Source: Aphrocallistes beatrix
Taxonomy: Eukaryota; Porifera; Hexactinellida; Sceptrulophora; Aphrocallistidae
DNA length: 64,000 nucleotides
Reading direction: 5' to 3'
Assembly: GCA_963281255.1 (NCBI GenBank)
Contig: OY725501.1
Coordinates: 2,767,674 to 2,831,673, forward strand
Below the pieces are notes generated by a model. The model made no database searches. It was not told where the DNA came from and was given only the letters and a program-made list of their open reading frames with translations. The stretch's first letter is position 1, and each line of letters begins with the position of its first letter. The translations under genes were made by a program, and so were the position numbers. Shown here piece after piece: positions 1 to 10,984 of the stretch.

Positions 1-5
1 TATAC

Positions 6-148
6 CAGGGCTGTCCAACTATATTTACTTCAGGCCGCAACTACTTCATTCCATTTAGTGGCGGGCCGCAATACAGGGGCGTGCACTCGGGATGGGTATG
101 GATAGAGGCATTTTGGACGCAACGCGGGCCGCCTGTTGGACAGCGCTG
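6..148. mobile_element. hAT-like MITE
   Basis: The ends form imperfect terminal inverted repeats. The left end reads CAGGGCTGTCCAAC and the complement of the right end reads CAGCGCTGTCCAAC. Both continue into a GGCCGC-rich subterminal stretch. The CAGGG-type terminus is typical of hAT elements. I could not confirm an 8-bp target duplication because the left flank is cut off by the window edge. No coding capacity is visible. Confidence 0.45.
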
Positions 149-469
149 TACTATGCCATACAACTAGTATGTGATCTTCTCAAAAACATTTACTGCAATT
201 TACAAGTGTAGCTTTAAAAGTTGTTTAATTTTCATCCTTACAATATTGCCAACTATTACCACCGTGTATACTGGATGTTGTTAACAGCTAATTGGAGCTG
301 TTAACAGCTATAATTGAGTTGTTAATGGTTCAAATTTGAATTAAATCGCAGTTAATTAAGTTATTTTGTGAATTGGTTAAGACATTTTGGCTGTTAACAG
401 CCAATAAGGTACAGAGTTGGCGAATCAGTTCATCAGTTCAATTTTGGCTGTTTACTGTTAAGAGCACAC

Positions 470-1329
470 TACAGGGTGTCTCAAAAGTTTTTTCTGGTTT
501 TATATTTAATCAAAATATTCCTTTTACATCAGTGCTTGTATTTAAACTCGCCCTTTTTTGATAATATTTAACTTGAACGGTCATAATATTTGAATGAAAT
601 ACAAATCAATTGTATTTTTTGACATCTTGACCTTACTTCATCATCAATATATAGTTTATATAATGGATGTCCAAAATTCCAGAATTGGTAAGAGATTACG
701 TGCAATCGGTATGTTAGAATCTGGTATTAGCCAGAAACAGATTGCTCAGACCTTAGGAGTTACTATTAAGACTGTTTGGAATTGGAAAACGAAGATTCTA
801 TCAGGCAAATCCATGGCGGGCAAACCTCGGTCAGGGCGTCAATACTATATAAAAGAAATTTTGGAGAAGTTCCAACCTTAAAGAGAAGGTAAACAGGCCC
901 AATGACAGAACGGAAAATGTGTCGCTTGATGTCCGAGGCTATTTTTATGCAGGATGGGGATCCTGCCCATACTGCCAAAAAGACGCAAACCTTTTCAATC
1001 ATATTCCAGGCTACTGGGCAAAAGGAATTTGGCCTAGCAATTCACCAGATTTAAATCCCATTGAAAATCTTTGGGCGATTATTCAAGCAGAGTTTGACAA
1101 TATGAGACCAGCCACCAACTTGTTAGAGCTCGCTAATTACCTGAAAAATATCTGGAATGGACTCACGCCGTCGATTTTGGAGAATTTAATCTCAGGAATG
1201 TCTGCTCGAATTAATTCTTGTATCCAACTTAGAGGAGATTATATTGGCAAATAATATAAGATTTCTATACTGTAGTTTACTAGTTATGGGTATTAGTACA
1301 ACCGGAAAAAACTTTTGAGACACCCTGTA
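470..1329 (+). mobile_element. Tc1/mariner-type transposon, internally deleted
   Basis: Terminal inverted repeats of about 25 bp start ACAGGGTGTCTCAAAAGTTT on the left (471 onward), and the same sequence is inverted on the right, ending at 1328. TA dinucleotides flank both ends, as expected for Tc1/mariner insertion. Between the ends lie the two halves of a broken transposase (663-1254). The total length of about 860 bp is well short of a full element of 1.3 kb or more, so the middle of the transposase has been lost. Confidence 0.85.
663..1254 (+). pseudogene. Tc1/mariner transposase remnant
   Basis: The N-terminal half (from 663) is a helix-turn-helix DNA-binding region with the recognisable segment SQKQIAQTLGVTIKTVWNW. 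It ends at a stop near 881. The C-terminal half has the classic second catalytic-aspartate motif, read as MQDGDPAHTAKK around 947-982. After a frame change comes WPSNSPDLNPIENLW with the third acidic region, running to the stop at 1254. The first catalytic aspartate region is missing. The gene is therefore dead through an internal deletion plus at least one frameshift. It matches the host element bounded by inverted repeats at 470-1329. Confidence 0.85.
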
Positions 1330-1825
1330 TTGGTAAATTTATTCTTAATTTTTTTAAAAATTCTAAATATTTTTAGGTTGTTATGACCCGAAAGATAGAA
1401 AGATAGCATTAAGATTCACAATTCATGGGTAAGCATAAAATGCAAAATACAAAATACACATTCATCCAAAGCATAATACAGTATTTAAAATTAGACTGAC
1501 TTGGGATTAAACGCCTATTTTTGTAGACACTCTTCTTCAGGTTGCTCGAGATTCACACTGGTGAAATGCAGATATATGCTGGTGTCCGTCCATCTCTCAA
1601 GTATACTTGAGAGATTTAGAAAATTTTGAGCCTTTTGAGTACTCATTTCTTTTATATAGATTAACGCATGGATGTTAGTATTCTAGTATTGTTTGGTTGA
1701 CCCATTTTCTATTTTGTAATATGACTCATATGCTTACTGAGTATTTTATGTCTAGTGTACAATATGATTATACCTCCTAAATGCTATCCACTTGTTCTTA
1801 ATAACAATACAAAGTCCACGAGCAC

Positions 1826-2365
1826 TACGAGGGGATATCGTAAAGTTTTAATTATCACCCGGAGGTTATTGAGCTATGTCGATGACATTTTGTCAGTGTA
1901 ATCACTGGTCATTATCCGCATGATGGTGCGAAAATGTTCTTTTAACTTCTTTTACTTTTTTAACTGATGACGCTAGATTTCAGTAACCTGCAAGATGGAG
2001 AAGGTTGAGTTTGGCAGCGTGAATAAGTTCCTGCATTTGAAGGCTTACAGTGCCTGGAAAATCCATGAAGAAATGAAGGCTGTCTATGGTGATGATTGCC
2101 CGTCGTATGACACTGTTGTGAGTGGAAAAGGAATTTACACGATTTGATGACACAGATGAGGTCATTCAAGAGGTGGAACAGTGGTTTTCAATGCAATCTG
2201 AGGACTTCTACAATTACGGCCTGCGGAAGATCAAGAAACGGTGGGAGAAATGTGTGACTCTGGACGGTGACTATGTAGAGAAGTCTTAAGTACTAAAAAA
2301 CTAAATGAAGTTTCTGTCTCCTTTACTTCATGTTAATAATTAAAACTTTACGATACCCCCTCGTA
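1826..2365 (+). mobile_element. mariner-family remnant with terminal inverted repeats
   Basis: The left end reads TACGAGGGGATATCGTAAAG and the inverted right end reads TACGAGGGGGTATCGTAAAG, both continuing into TTTTAATTAT. TA flanks both sides. Inside is a shortened mariner transposase (1995-2289). At 540 bp it is under half the length of a complete mariner. Confidence 0.8.
1995..2289 (+). pseudogene. mariner transposase fragments (N- and C-terminus)
   Basis: Translation from 1995 gives the N-terminal mariner helix-turn-helix region (FLHLKAYSAWKIHEEMKAVY, then a GDDCPSYDTV segment) and stops near 2148. A second segment leading to 2289 carries the mariner C-terminal signature YNYGLRKIKKRWEKCVTLDG followed by DYVEK. 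All three catalytic aspartate regions between them are absent. The pieces confirm that the element is of the mariner group, separate from the Tc1-like element at 470. Confidence 0.8.
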
Positions 2366-3448
2366 AATATTTAACCAAATAAGAAGCTAACGAAAGTTTG
2401 ATGAATTAGTACAGTCTAAACCGATTTTTTTAACTATTTCTTTGCAGGTTCAAACAGCAAAAAAAGTCGGTCTACAGATCGATAGTGCAGCTCCTGTAAG
2501 TGACAGCACGTGAGATATGAGCATCGTCATTCACCGGGAGCTACTTATTTTATGAAAAATCAGAATATATTCACATTGATTTGGAATTTTTAACACCATA
2601 TATAGTAAGAAATACGTAGTAAGAAAACCCAGGTTTTGACTGTAACTTTAATGTATAAATCCTATTCATAGAGTTCGTAATTTGGCTGATGTTACTGATA
2701 GAACAAAAAATAAAATTAACAAAGTGATGCCTAAGCATGGGCGGATCTAGGGGGGGCCGACTAGAATTTGACAGCCCAGCAGATAATCTGAAAATTCTTT
2801 CTTCTTAAGTCTGCTGGTCATGATCTGACAATACAAGCATATTCGTTGTGCAACTTCTAAATACCTGTAAAAATCATATGAGGAATAAAATTGAGTAATA
2901 AAGTTTAGATAAATCAATAACTACATCGACAGTAAATTTTGATGACTACACAATCAGAGTTCAAAGTAATAATCTAATCTGCCATATGGATACAAATAAA
3001 ACGATGAATACATCCCCTCGATAATCAACTCTATACACTACAAGAAGTACTCTAGCCCCCTTGATTAAACCATCCTCCTACGCCATGATAATTTATGACA
3101 CACAAAATGGCATATAAGTAAATCAATTTGTGGCGTAGCATCAAAATTTACAGCAGTAGAAGGAGTTTAGTAAAACTTCCTTTTGATACGAATAATGTTC
3201 ATGCTAATATTACGTATACTTGTATAATGGAAGAAATTCAGAAGAAGATACTGCATCAGTTTACATTAACCAAAATAGGCAAAAAAGCGTTTGCAAAGTT
3301 TTATAGGTGAATGGCTTAAATATATAAATAGGAAGTATTTCATTACATATTGCTCACTAGGGCAAAGACAACTCTCAATGGTGTCGCATCTCAGAGGTTT
3401 TCCTGCATACAGCTGAGGTGGGGGCGTTTTAATTCAAATAGTTTTCAG

Positions 3449-3638
3449 TACAGTCGACTCCGCTTAATAGGGTCACATCGGTCAGAGGACATTTTGACCC
3501 GATTAAGCGGATAGCCCTATTAACCGAAAATATTTTGCATTAGTTTCTATGTGTGAGAGCTATTCCAGTCCTGCCAAAAGTGACACGATTAAGCGGTTGG
3601 CCCGATTAAACAGTGACCTTATTAAGCGGAGTTGACTA
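3449..3638. mobile_element. pogo-like MITE
   Basis: The ends are CAGTCGACTCCGCTTAAT at the left and the inverted TAGTCAACTCCGCTTAAT at the right, next to TA. The interior repeats the motif CGATTAAGCGG several times. It has no coding capacity. The same end sequence recurs at 63384-63618, so this is a family. Confidence 0.7.
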
Positions 3639-3935
3639 TATATTAAATACGTATTTGGCAATGATTGAAAATAATGAATTAATTAATAAATTGATCGTTC
3701 AATTAAATCATTGAACTGACATAAATCTGAACTTTCTGTAGGCTGTAGGAGTGTAAGATAAATTTGATCCCTTAACACATTTTCTATTTTTCTATGATTT
3801 GAGATTCGTATTTATCAATTTGTTACTCAAGAGTATCAAATTTTTGATTTTCATTTTTTGCCAAAATTATCCACTTGCCACTTCAAAAAATAATATTACT
3901 CACACCTGCTGCAAGTTATTCACTATTTATAATTC

Positions 3936-3994
3936 GTGACCCATCCATGGGTCACAAGTAGGGTTAAATGTAACGTGACCCACCCGTTAGTCAC
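3936..3994. repeat. two GTGACCCA...TGGGTCAC palindromes
   Basis: There are two 20-bp palindrome-type units, a perfect one at 3936-3955 (GTGACCCATCCATGGGTCAC) and an imperfect one at 3975-3994. The same type recurs three times at 5765-5870 on the far side of the piggyBac remnant. They may be subterminal repeats of that element. Confidence 0.6.
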
Positions 3995-4165
3995 ATGTCG
4001 GGTTTTGAAGCACAAATTTTTCAGAATACTTTTTGGATGTTTCGTCTGGGCATCTCAAAATACTGTAAAAATTTTAGCTCTTTTTGTTCTACCATAGATA
4101 TTTACTTTCAGAATTTCATGTATACGTGTCTTTGTTCAACATCGCTATAAGTAATATATTCTATA

Positions 4166-4650
4166 CAGGTATCCCTCGCCGTTCGTGGGGGTTACGTTCC
4201 TGAGAATTGTCGCGAATGGCAAAATCGCGAACGGCAAGATTTTAGTTCAATGAGAATAGTGGGGTTACGTTCCTAGATTATAAAAGCTAGATACAGTTTG
4301 CTAAAACGTTATTGATTAAATAGTTGAGTTGTAATACTGATACAAACACTGGCACAAGTGAAATTGTAGTAATAAATGAAGTGATAAATGAAAGATATAG
4401 ATCCCCTAGTAGCAAACCTAAGTACCATACCTAAATAGTAAAGTCTAGCCTTTAGTACTAAACCTAAATTGTAGATACATATAAGGTGATGGGCTTATGC
4501 TAGCCCATGAAACTACTGAAGAGAATAACGAAAACCGCGAATACTCGAGGGAACGAGTCGCGAATAGCAAAAACCGCGAATACTCGAGGGAACGAGTCGC
4601 GAATAACAAAAACCGCGAATGGCAAACTCGCGAACGGCGAGGGCTGCCTG
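4166..4650. mobile_element. MITE with CAGGTATCCCTCGCCGTTCG ends
   Basis: The left end CAGGTATCCCTCGCCGTTCG is matched by the inverted right end CAGGCAGCCCTCGCCGTTCG at 4631-4650, beside TA-rich DNA. The interior contains short direct repeats of the CGCGAATGGCAAA type and a 39-bp tandem repeat near the right end. No transposase is present. Confidence 0.7.
4531..4625. repeat. 39-bp tandem repeat inside MITE
   Basis: A unit beginning AAAACCGCGAATACTCGAGG is repeated at 4531 and 4570, with a third partial unit at 4609. It lies in the right subterminal part of the MITE at 4166-4650. Confidence 0.75.
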
Positions 4651-4662
4651 TATTATATACCT

Positions 4663-4720
4663 ACAAGCGCGCTTCACTTGCTTGCGCTCCGCGGCTTGCA
4701 GACACTGCGGGCGCCTGGAG
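4663..4720 (-). mobile_element. 3' end fragment of Helitron-like family
   Basis: Read on the minus strand, this piece ends in AAGTGAAGCGCGCTTGT preceded by GC-rich sequence related to the 3' ends of the copies at 37569-37909 and 51390-51926. Only the terminal part is present here. Confidence 0.5.
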
Positions 4721-5219
4721 TTACTCAATCTAACCTATTTTGGGATTTTTCCCTTTATATAAATATTGTAAACAAAAGTTAACGAATAATTTCTCATATG
4801 GATCCGAAAATATAATATTCTAAATCTACACCCCACTAAAGACTACATGCCAACCGTTGAAAGCAAGTTTCCAGCATATTTTTGAGATTTGTTTACTTTA
4901 TGTTTCGATTGCAAACAAAAGTAAACAAATTAATTATCAAACTTACTCGAAAATATGATATTCGAAATCTACATCCCTAAAAACCCCATGTCACCCGTTG
5001 GAAGCTAGTCTCTAGCTTATTTTCAAAAAATTCGTCAAATGGTGTGAAATTAGGTGTGAAAATATGCACATAATCGTTTTTATTGCCATACACTATAATC
5101 CATTTAAGATATCAAACATAAGTCGTGACTTTGAAGTATTAATAACAATGACGATCTATTGTAGTGTCGTACAATGATTTCTATTGTGATAGTGTAGTCA
5201 TTTATTTTGTATAGTAAAG

Positions 5220-5665
5220 GTGCGAAAAATTCAAGGTTCAAGTAAGGCGGTGATGCCTATCGATCTATACCACGCTATTGTTTCAGAGGAAATAATGGAT
5301 CTAATTGTGATTGAAACGAACAATTATGCAAAGGAACGAAATTCGAAATTTCGAGAAGCCAATATTGCCGAGATGCGAAAATTCTTAGGACTAGTTTGCT
5401 ATATGTGCAATGTTCACCTCCCAATGATATCACTTTAATTGGTCAATTGATCCTCTCTATAATTTACCACTTCCACGTAAAGTTATGCCTATAGATCGAT
5501 TCCTTAGTTTACTGCGCAATTTTCAAGGAGTTTTCTGACAACCATTCTATAGAATTTGGTCGACTCTCCAAAATTCAGCCTCCTTGATGGACTGAACAAG
5601 AATTTTCAACATGTATATGAACCTGGAGAATGTTTGGTGGTAGACGAATCAATGGTTCCTATTTA
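5220..5665 (+). pseudogene. piggyBac-type transposase fragment
   Basis: The open part (5220-5438) has the piggyBac core start (pattern MPIDLYHAIVSEEIMDLIV, then NNYAKERN and MRKFLGLVCYM). After a frame change come YWSIDPLYNLPLPRKVMP, an IDRFLSLLRNF segment and, further on, the catalytic block read as ENVWW/VDESMVP. Stops and frameshifts interrupt it, and the rest of the catalytic domain and the C-terminal cysteine finger are missing. Family assignment is firm from these conserved blocks; the element is dead. Confidence 0.75.
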
Positions 5666-5764
5666 TTAATTTTAGAAATATCATTATCATTTCTTTACGT
5701 ATCTGCAATAGCAGGTAATTTTGACATATCTATATAAGATACATCTAATTAAAAACAAGATTTT

Positions 5765-5870
5765 GTGACCCACTGGTGGGTCACACAGTATAGTATGAAA
5801 CAATAAGCTGTGACCCACCGGTGGACACACATTATTTTCTAAAAATAATTGTGACCCACTAGTGGGTCAC
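5765..5870. repeat. three GTGACCCA...TGGGTCAC palindromes
   Basis: The units are at 5765-5784 and 5851-5870 (both perfect palindromes apart from the variable centre) and a degenerate one at 5810-5830. They mirror the pair at 3936-3994 on the other side of the piggyBac remnant. Confidence 0.6.
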
Positions 5871-6486
5871 GTATGAAAAATGTGTTAATTCAAAATTCGA
5901 GGCTAGAAATTAAAAGTAAACTTTTGGTCTATAGACCGATAGTGCAGCTCCATTAAAACTTTACCAGAGGTATGAAAATCATGCCTGCATCGATACATGA
6001 GTACACACATACCGTGCTTATTACATTCACATTATGATCATCTAAATGTGCATATCGGATTCTACTTAGTACATAGTGGGATACCCCATCATAGCTGTTG
6101 GAATCTAAATTTATACTTTTGAACAAATCTTTGCAGTGAGGGTGTTTACATGTAAATACTATAAGCTTATAAAAAACCCGAGGTGGTGGAATTTCGCACT
6201 TTGTCAACTCGTACCAATTACCAAGTATACTATACTTGAAAAAGTAGAACCATAAATTCTATGAATCCAACTTCCACAGGCTCACCGCATACTTTGCTGC
6301 CTGGCCACCAACGGCTCTCTAGACTGGATGCATGATTCTGATAAATTTGTAAATGAAGTGAATAATTTGATTGAAATTTGAAAACATCATACCCCGGTTA
6401 TAGTACATGCATATGGTCTACAATTGAATGTACCATGTATTAGGTGGCGGACGAGAATTTAAACTCAAGGAAAGCGTTTATGAATT

Positions 6487-6735
6487 AAAAATATCATAAA
6501 GATACCCCAGTTTGCCTCCACCTTGATGGTGCAGTCGCCAGCTAGAGATCCTGCAAAAGCGCCGGATCCAAATGAGTATCGTCTTGTACAGTGGGACCTA
6601 TTTGACAATAACTGAGCCAGACTATACTCACTTGGTATCCGCGCTTTTACAGGATCTCTGGCTGGCGGTTTGCCTCCACCTTGATAGGCTGCGCTATCAA
6701 GGTGGAGGCAAACTGGGGTATCTTTATGATATTTT
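6487..6735. mobile_element. foldback element with 40-bp arms
   Basis: The outer arms at 6487-6526 and 6696-6735 are essentially perfect inverted repeats (containing ATACCCCAGTTTGCCTCCAC). A third copy of the arm tip at 6668-6687 makes an inner perfect hairpin with 6694-6713. The core contains CCAAATGAGTAT and GCCAGACTATACT, shared with the element at 62838-62990. The perfect arms suggest recent activity. Confidence 0.75.
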
Positions 6736-7017
6736 TTGTACATGATAGAATTATTGATGAATGATTTTCTACTGATCATGAAAATTTTTGTATAGAAAGG
6801 TGTTGTAATGCCTAATGAACAATTCATCTCAAGTAACCTAATCTATATCTCTTCTCGTTTTCAGTTATTCCATTTTTAACACCTCCCGAGATGTCAAAAA
6901 TTTTGATGGTTATGAGGAAATGTTTTTGGTAAACATTATATAAGATAATAATGCAAATTCAACATTTTGGATTTTTATGATGAGTCATCGGATATATATG
7001 ATAAAAAAGACTTCACC

Positions 7018-7240
7018 TAATTAGAAATTTCAGTTTTTCGACCATAACTCAGTCATTTTAAGTGATAGAAGGCTGAAATTTTAATAGAATGTGTATATTA
7101 ATATATCTCATATATGATATAACTATCATAAAAAATGATGACTCATCATTCTGTTATGACGTCATCATTACTCCTCAAAAAATTTGAAAAATTTTCGAGT
7201 GATATCGATTGTGACAGTAAGACAGACGTAGTTAGAGATG
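7018..7240 (+). repeat. Internal fragment of dispersed Helitron-like family
   Basis: This matches the middle of the copies at 37569-37909 and 51390-51926, including the run AGAAGGCTGAAATTTTAATA, and ATGACGTCATCATTAC as in the 51390 copy. The defining ends are absent here. Confidence 0.6.
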
Positions 7241-7524
7241 TTATCTAATGTCACAAGAAAGTTTGTTAAAGATTGCCAATAAACGATGGAAGTACTTGAA
7301 AACTACTACTGGGAAAATACTTGAAATCTCAAGTACTTTGATGGAGCACTGAAATACGAGTACATTGAAAAAAAGCAAAAATGTACATATTTAAGTACGT
7401 ATACTAAGTACAAGCACTTAAGAATTTGTACTTAAATACAAAGCATTCGAACCCAATCGACTGCCACTTTCTTGAGATAATGCATCCCAGTAATGTGGAA
7501 GCATAGCCCCATCCTGTTTGTGAA

Positions 7525-8095
7525 GGACCATAGCCTTCTAAATATAAGACCATTTCACTGATTTTAACCAGGGATAAATATATAAAGTCGATAGCAATAA
7601 TTAGTACTAAAGTAAATATCGAAAAATATGCATGATAGGCCTAAAGAATATAAATTTGAATGTCTAACTGCTATACTTTTTAAGATATAGCCGCAATTGC
7701 TGAAAATTGAACCTCTTAGCAACGCTGGAATGTAACAACATTCCATTGAAAATTTCCAAAATTTTCGTACTACCTGGTCTTGGTTCTGTGCGAAAACCAT
7801 ACGTTAATAAAGCTTTAAAATGTGCTTAAAACAGGTCAGAAAATTAGCAGAATTTGCTCTAAATATTGGTATTGCGCAATAATATGATGACTAATCATAA
7901 TTTTGACAATGGATATTTTGATGGTCACTTTGATATCGCGTTTACATATATTGTTAATATACTCTTTAGGCTTATCATGTATATTTTTCGATATTTACTT
8001 TAATACTGACTATCACTTTCGACTTTATCTTATCCCTGGTACTGGTACAAATCGCTCAGTGAAATGGCCTTGTATAGAGAAGGCTATGGGAGGAC
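7525..8095. repeat. Long inverted repeat (about 130-bp arms)
   Basis: The left arm at about 7525-7655 and the right arm at about 7950-8095 are reverse complements with scattered mismatches. For example, AAAGTAAATATCGAAAAATA at the left has its complement near 7985-8005. Both arms include the ACCATTTCACTGA and CCAGGGATAA blocks. The loop is about 300 bp. No coding capacity is seen. It is probably a foldback transposon. Confidence 0.65.
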
Positions 8096-8199
8096 CTTTT
8101 TGCCAATAATTTGATGCAGGACGTTTTTAGAACAAAACGTAGATTTAAGATTTTTGCTGTGTCATCATAATGTTATCATTATAGAAAGAATAATATTTC

Positions 8200-8400
8200 A
8201 ACTTATAAATCATAGATAGAGTTTTGTTAAAAAATTGGAATTTCGAATGATACAAATGTGACAATGACGTCATAATTCTGTAATGAGTTGATATTTTCTC
8301 CTGAAACTCGAAATTGCTCGAACCACTCACAAACATCCCAGTCTGCCAAAATGAGCTTTTTGCGACAGGAAGTTTCTTCAATCAATTTGCGTCAGATATA
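8200..8400 (-). repeat. Dispersed Helitron-like family fragment
   Basis: On the minus strand this region contains the AATTGATTGAAGAAACT block and TGACGTCATTGTCAC, which also occur near the 5' ends of the copies at 37569 and 51390. It is diverged and truncated. Confidence 0.5.
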
Positions 8401-8590
8401 CACTGTATATAAGTACCTATGCTAATACACAAATTATTTAAATCGAGTTTATATAATCAACATATGTATATTAGACACAAAGAAAGAAGTTTGAAATTTG
8501 AATTACGGGTGTGTAATAACATCTCCCACAGATCCACATGATATTCGCGTATCATCATAATCCTAAAAATGGTCAGTCATCATTAAACTA

Positions 8591-8916
8591 CAGTACACCC
8601 TCGCTAATCCGAACCTCGCTAGTCCGAACCCTCGCTAATCCGAACACTTCATTCTTACAATCCGAACACCCGAAATATAATATTATTCACCACTATGCTT
8701 CAAATCAACGTTTATAATATTATATATTTCAATAAGATTGAGAAACCTCATTAAAGAAACAATCATAACAAAATATTATCCTTAATAACAATTCAAATTT
8801 TTTTAGTTAATACCCCATTGAATTAGTGTTATTTCACTAATCGGAACAAATTCACTAATCCGAACGATTTTTTCGATCATTGGCACAGAGCTGTTCGGAT
8901 TAGCGAGGGTGTACTG
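8591..8916. mobile_element. pogo-like MITE
   Basis: The ends are CAGTACACCCTCGCTAATCC and its inverted copy at 8897-8916, flanked by TA. The interior repeats TCGCTAATCCGAAC several times at both ends. It has no coding capacity. Confidence 0.8.
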
Positions 8917-9784
8917 TATTGCATATGTTGAAAGTGGAACAAGTTTCAGTGATTATATGGGCATATGAGAATTACAGTTAATGTATCTGAAGCAAGGTGG
9001 AAGTTACGTGCTATCCCACTTATCATTTTAGTATCGGGATTTCTACTCAGGTCTGTCCCTCCAACTTTTTGGACTTATCGATCGGTACTAGAAAGGGATG
9101 GTTACAGCTATGCTCATAATCCTCTCACTGATCCAAAATTTTTACCATGGCCTGCTTAATAGTATAAGTATGCCATGTAGGTAAACCAATTTTGATATTT
9201 GTGAATATTGTCTTTTAATTAATCAAAAGGCTCAGTGTCTATTGAAAAAAAGTCATTGAGAGCCAGGAATTTGGATATTCAAAATATTGCTGGACATCAT
9301 TTCGTCAACTCATTTCATACGAATCTGTATTTCAAGGTACTAGAGAGCAGATCTCAATGGCTTATATGAGGTATGTAACCTTGTAGAAATCGGTTTACGT
9401 ACACTTAGAAAAGTGATACATTAATATTCTCTGTAAATTAATATATATCTAGGTATATACATAACTTGATTAATATTCTGCTGAATCGAAGACGTTTTTT
9501 ATGCATCTACCCGGATTGAAGTATTGGGACACTTGTTTCACATGCAAATTGTACTAAAATGGGTATATTCATGAAGACGAATCTCAAGTGGGATCTGGGG
9601 CTATTGTTGTCACCTAGGGAAAAGAAACTCTCGGACTATAGTGGAATAAAAATGTAATTGGGATATATCTAGACTCAATTAACATAATTTTGGGGTTTAG
9701 TTGTAACCTATAAGTTTGTGTGAAGTCCTGCCATACCACAGCTTCCTCTACTGCTCCACTGCCGGCATCACGGCCCCCCACAGG

Positions 9785-10095
9785 CATAGGCGTCGTAACG
9801 CACCCGGTTACCCGGCAATTGCCGGGCGGCCCAGAGTGAATGCCGGGTACTACCCGGTCTAATGCCGGGTGCTACTCGGTAAATGACCGGGTACTACCCG
9901 GTAAAAAGCTTAGTGCTATTATGTACTGGTAATTGGCTGTTACTAATCCCTCATGTAGATCAAGGGTTCACGGCCCATTTGGCTGACGGTAACGCTGGAT
10001 CAGCTGAAGATACGGCCCGATTAACTGACTGAACGGCCCTAGATTATTGTGGCCGGGCAGTCCAAGGGTAGGAAATAAAGTTTACGACGCCTATG
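9785..10095. mobile_element. MITE with ATAGGCGTCGTAA ends
   Basis: CATAGGCGTCGTAA at the left is inverted at the right (TTTACGACGCCTATG). The interior holds repeated ACCCGG/CCGGGT motifs and a stretch (CGGCCCGATTAACTGACTGA) shared in inverted orientation with the shorter copy at 52134-52262. Confidence 0.75.
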
Positions 10096-10984
10096 CCCAC
10101 AGGCTCCAAACCTGGGGGGGGGCGGCCCCCCCCAGGTACCCACACTTGGCGCCTATACAACTAATTGGGTTTCAGATTCGAAATATACACATTCGTATTA
10201 TCCCTAGTGAATTTTATAATCAATTATTAATTCCCAAAATTATGATCAAGAATTGCCACTTTGTGCAACATATCTCCATTTTAACCACTATACATGATGG
10301 TAATGAATTACTTATATGCAAAGGTTGATAACTTTATTCATTGGGATTAGCAATTTATTAGAATGCTTCAACTATGACTAATTCGAGAGCGTAGATTCCG
10401 AATCTGAAATCAGACTCTTAGTATCTCTTAGAGTTTGATTGTATTTTCCTTCATGGGGAGACCCAATTTACTACTATTTGTATGGGAAATAATTAGGTGT
10501 TCAAATACTTTCGTCCGGTTAGTGTATTTTGTTACGCTCTCTAAAATTTACATACATCCCAGTAACCAGCCAAATGTTGGTCTGACCAGCATGATCAGAG
10601 TGATTACAAAAATCATTTTTCGCAATTATAGCTTAGTTTACTTATCCAATATCGTAAATACTTGCTCTTTTACAATAAATTAACCACTTTTGATGCAATT
10701 TATTGCCTAATTCCATCTATATACACATTTTCGATTTTATGACTATGTCAGGACCAGCATTTTCCTCCTGCCAAGTTGGGATCTATGAATTTACTCTTCA
10801 CAAAACTTAACAGATGAAAATATTTATATCATTGAAGGAATGTACACTGAGTAGTGCTAATAAAATATAAAATCTGCTTTGAGTTCAAGCATCTACATAC
10901 AACATTATACACATAAAAGATGCTCAGAGGTTTTAATTGAGAGTTTCTTGATATTGAATCATCTCAGGGTAGATTTATATTTGA
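10096..10984. other. Intergenic, nothing recognised
   Basis: AT-rich DNA between the MITE at 9785 and the 3' end of the minus-strand GPCR gene. Part of it should be the GPCR 3' untranslated region. The short ORFs here (for example 10435-10683) show no family resemblance and look like chance. Confidence 0.5.

Noticed and set aside
4531-4625. Possible CRISPR-like array
   Set aside because: Only about two and a half contiguous units without spacers, in a eukaryotic MITE; a simple tandem repeat.
4507-4782. ORFs over the 4531-4625 tandem repeat
   Set aside because: They are open only because the 39-bp unit is a multiple of three; they lie inside a MITE.
8965-9159. 64-codon ORF with hydrophobic and Trp-rich content
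   Set aside because: No family resemblance, no splice partner and surrounded by transposon debris; most likely chance.
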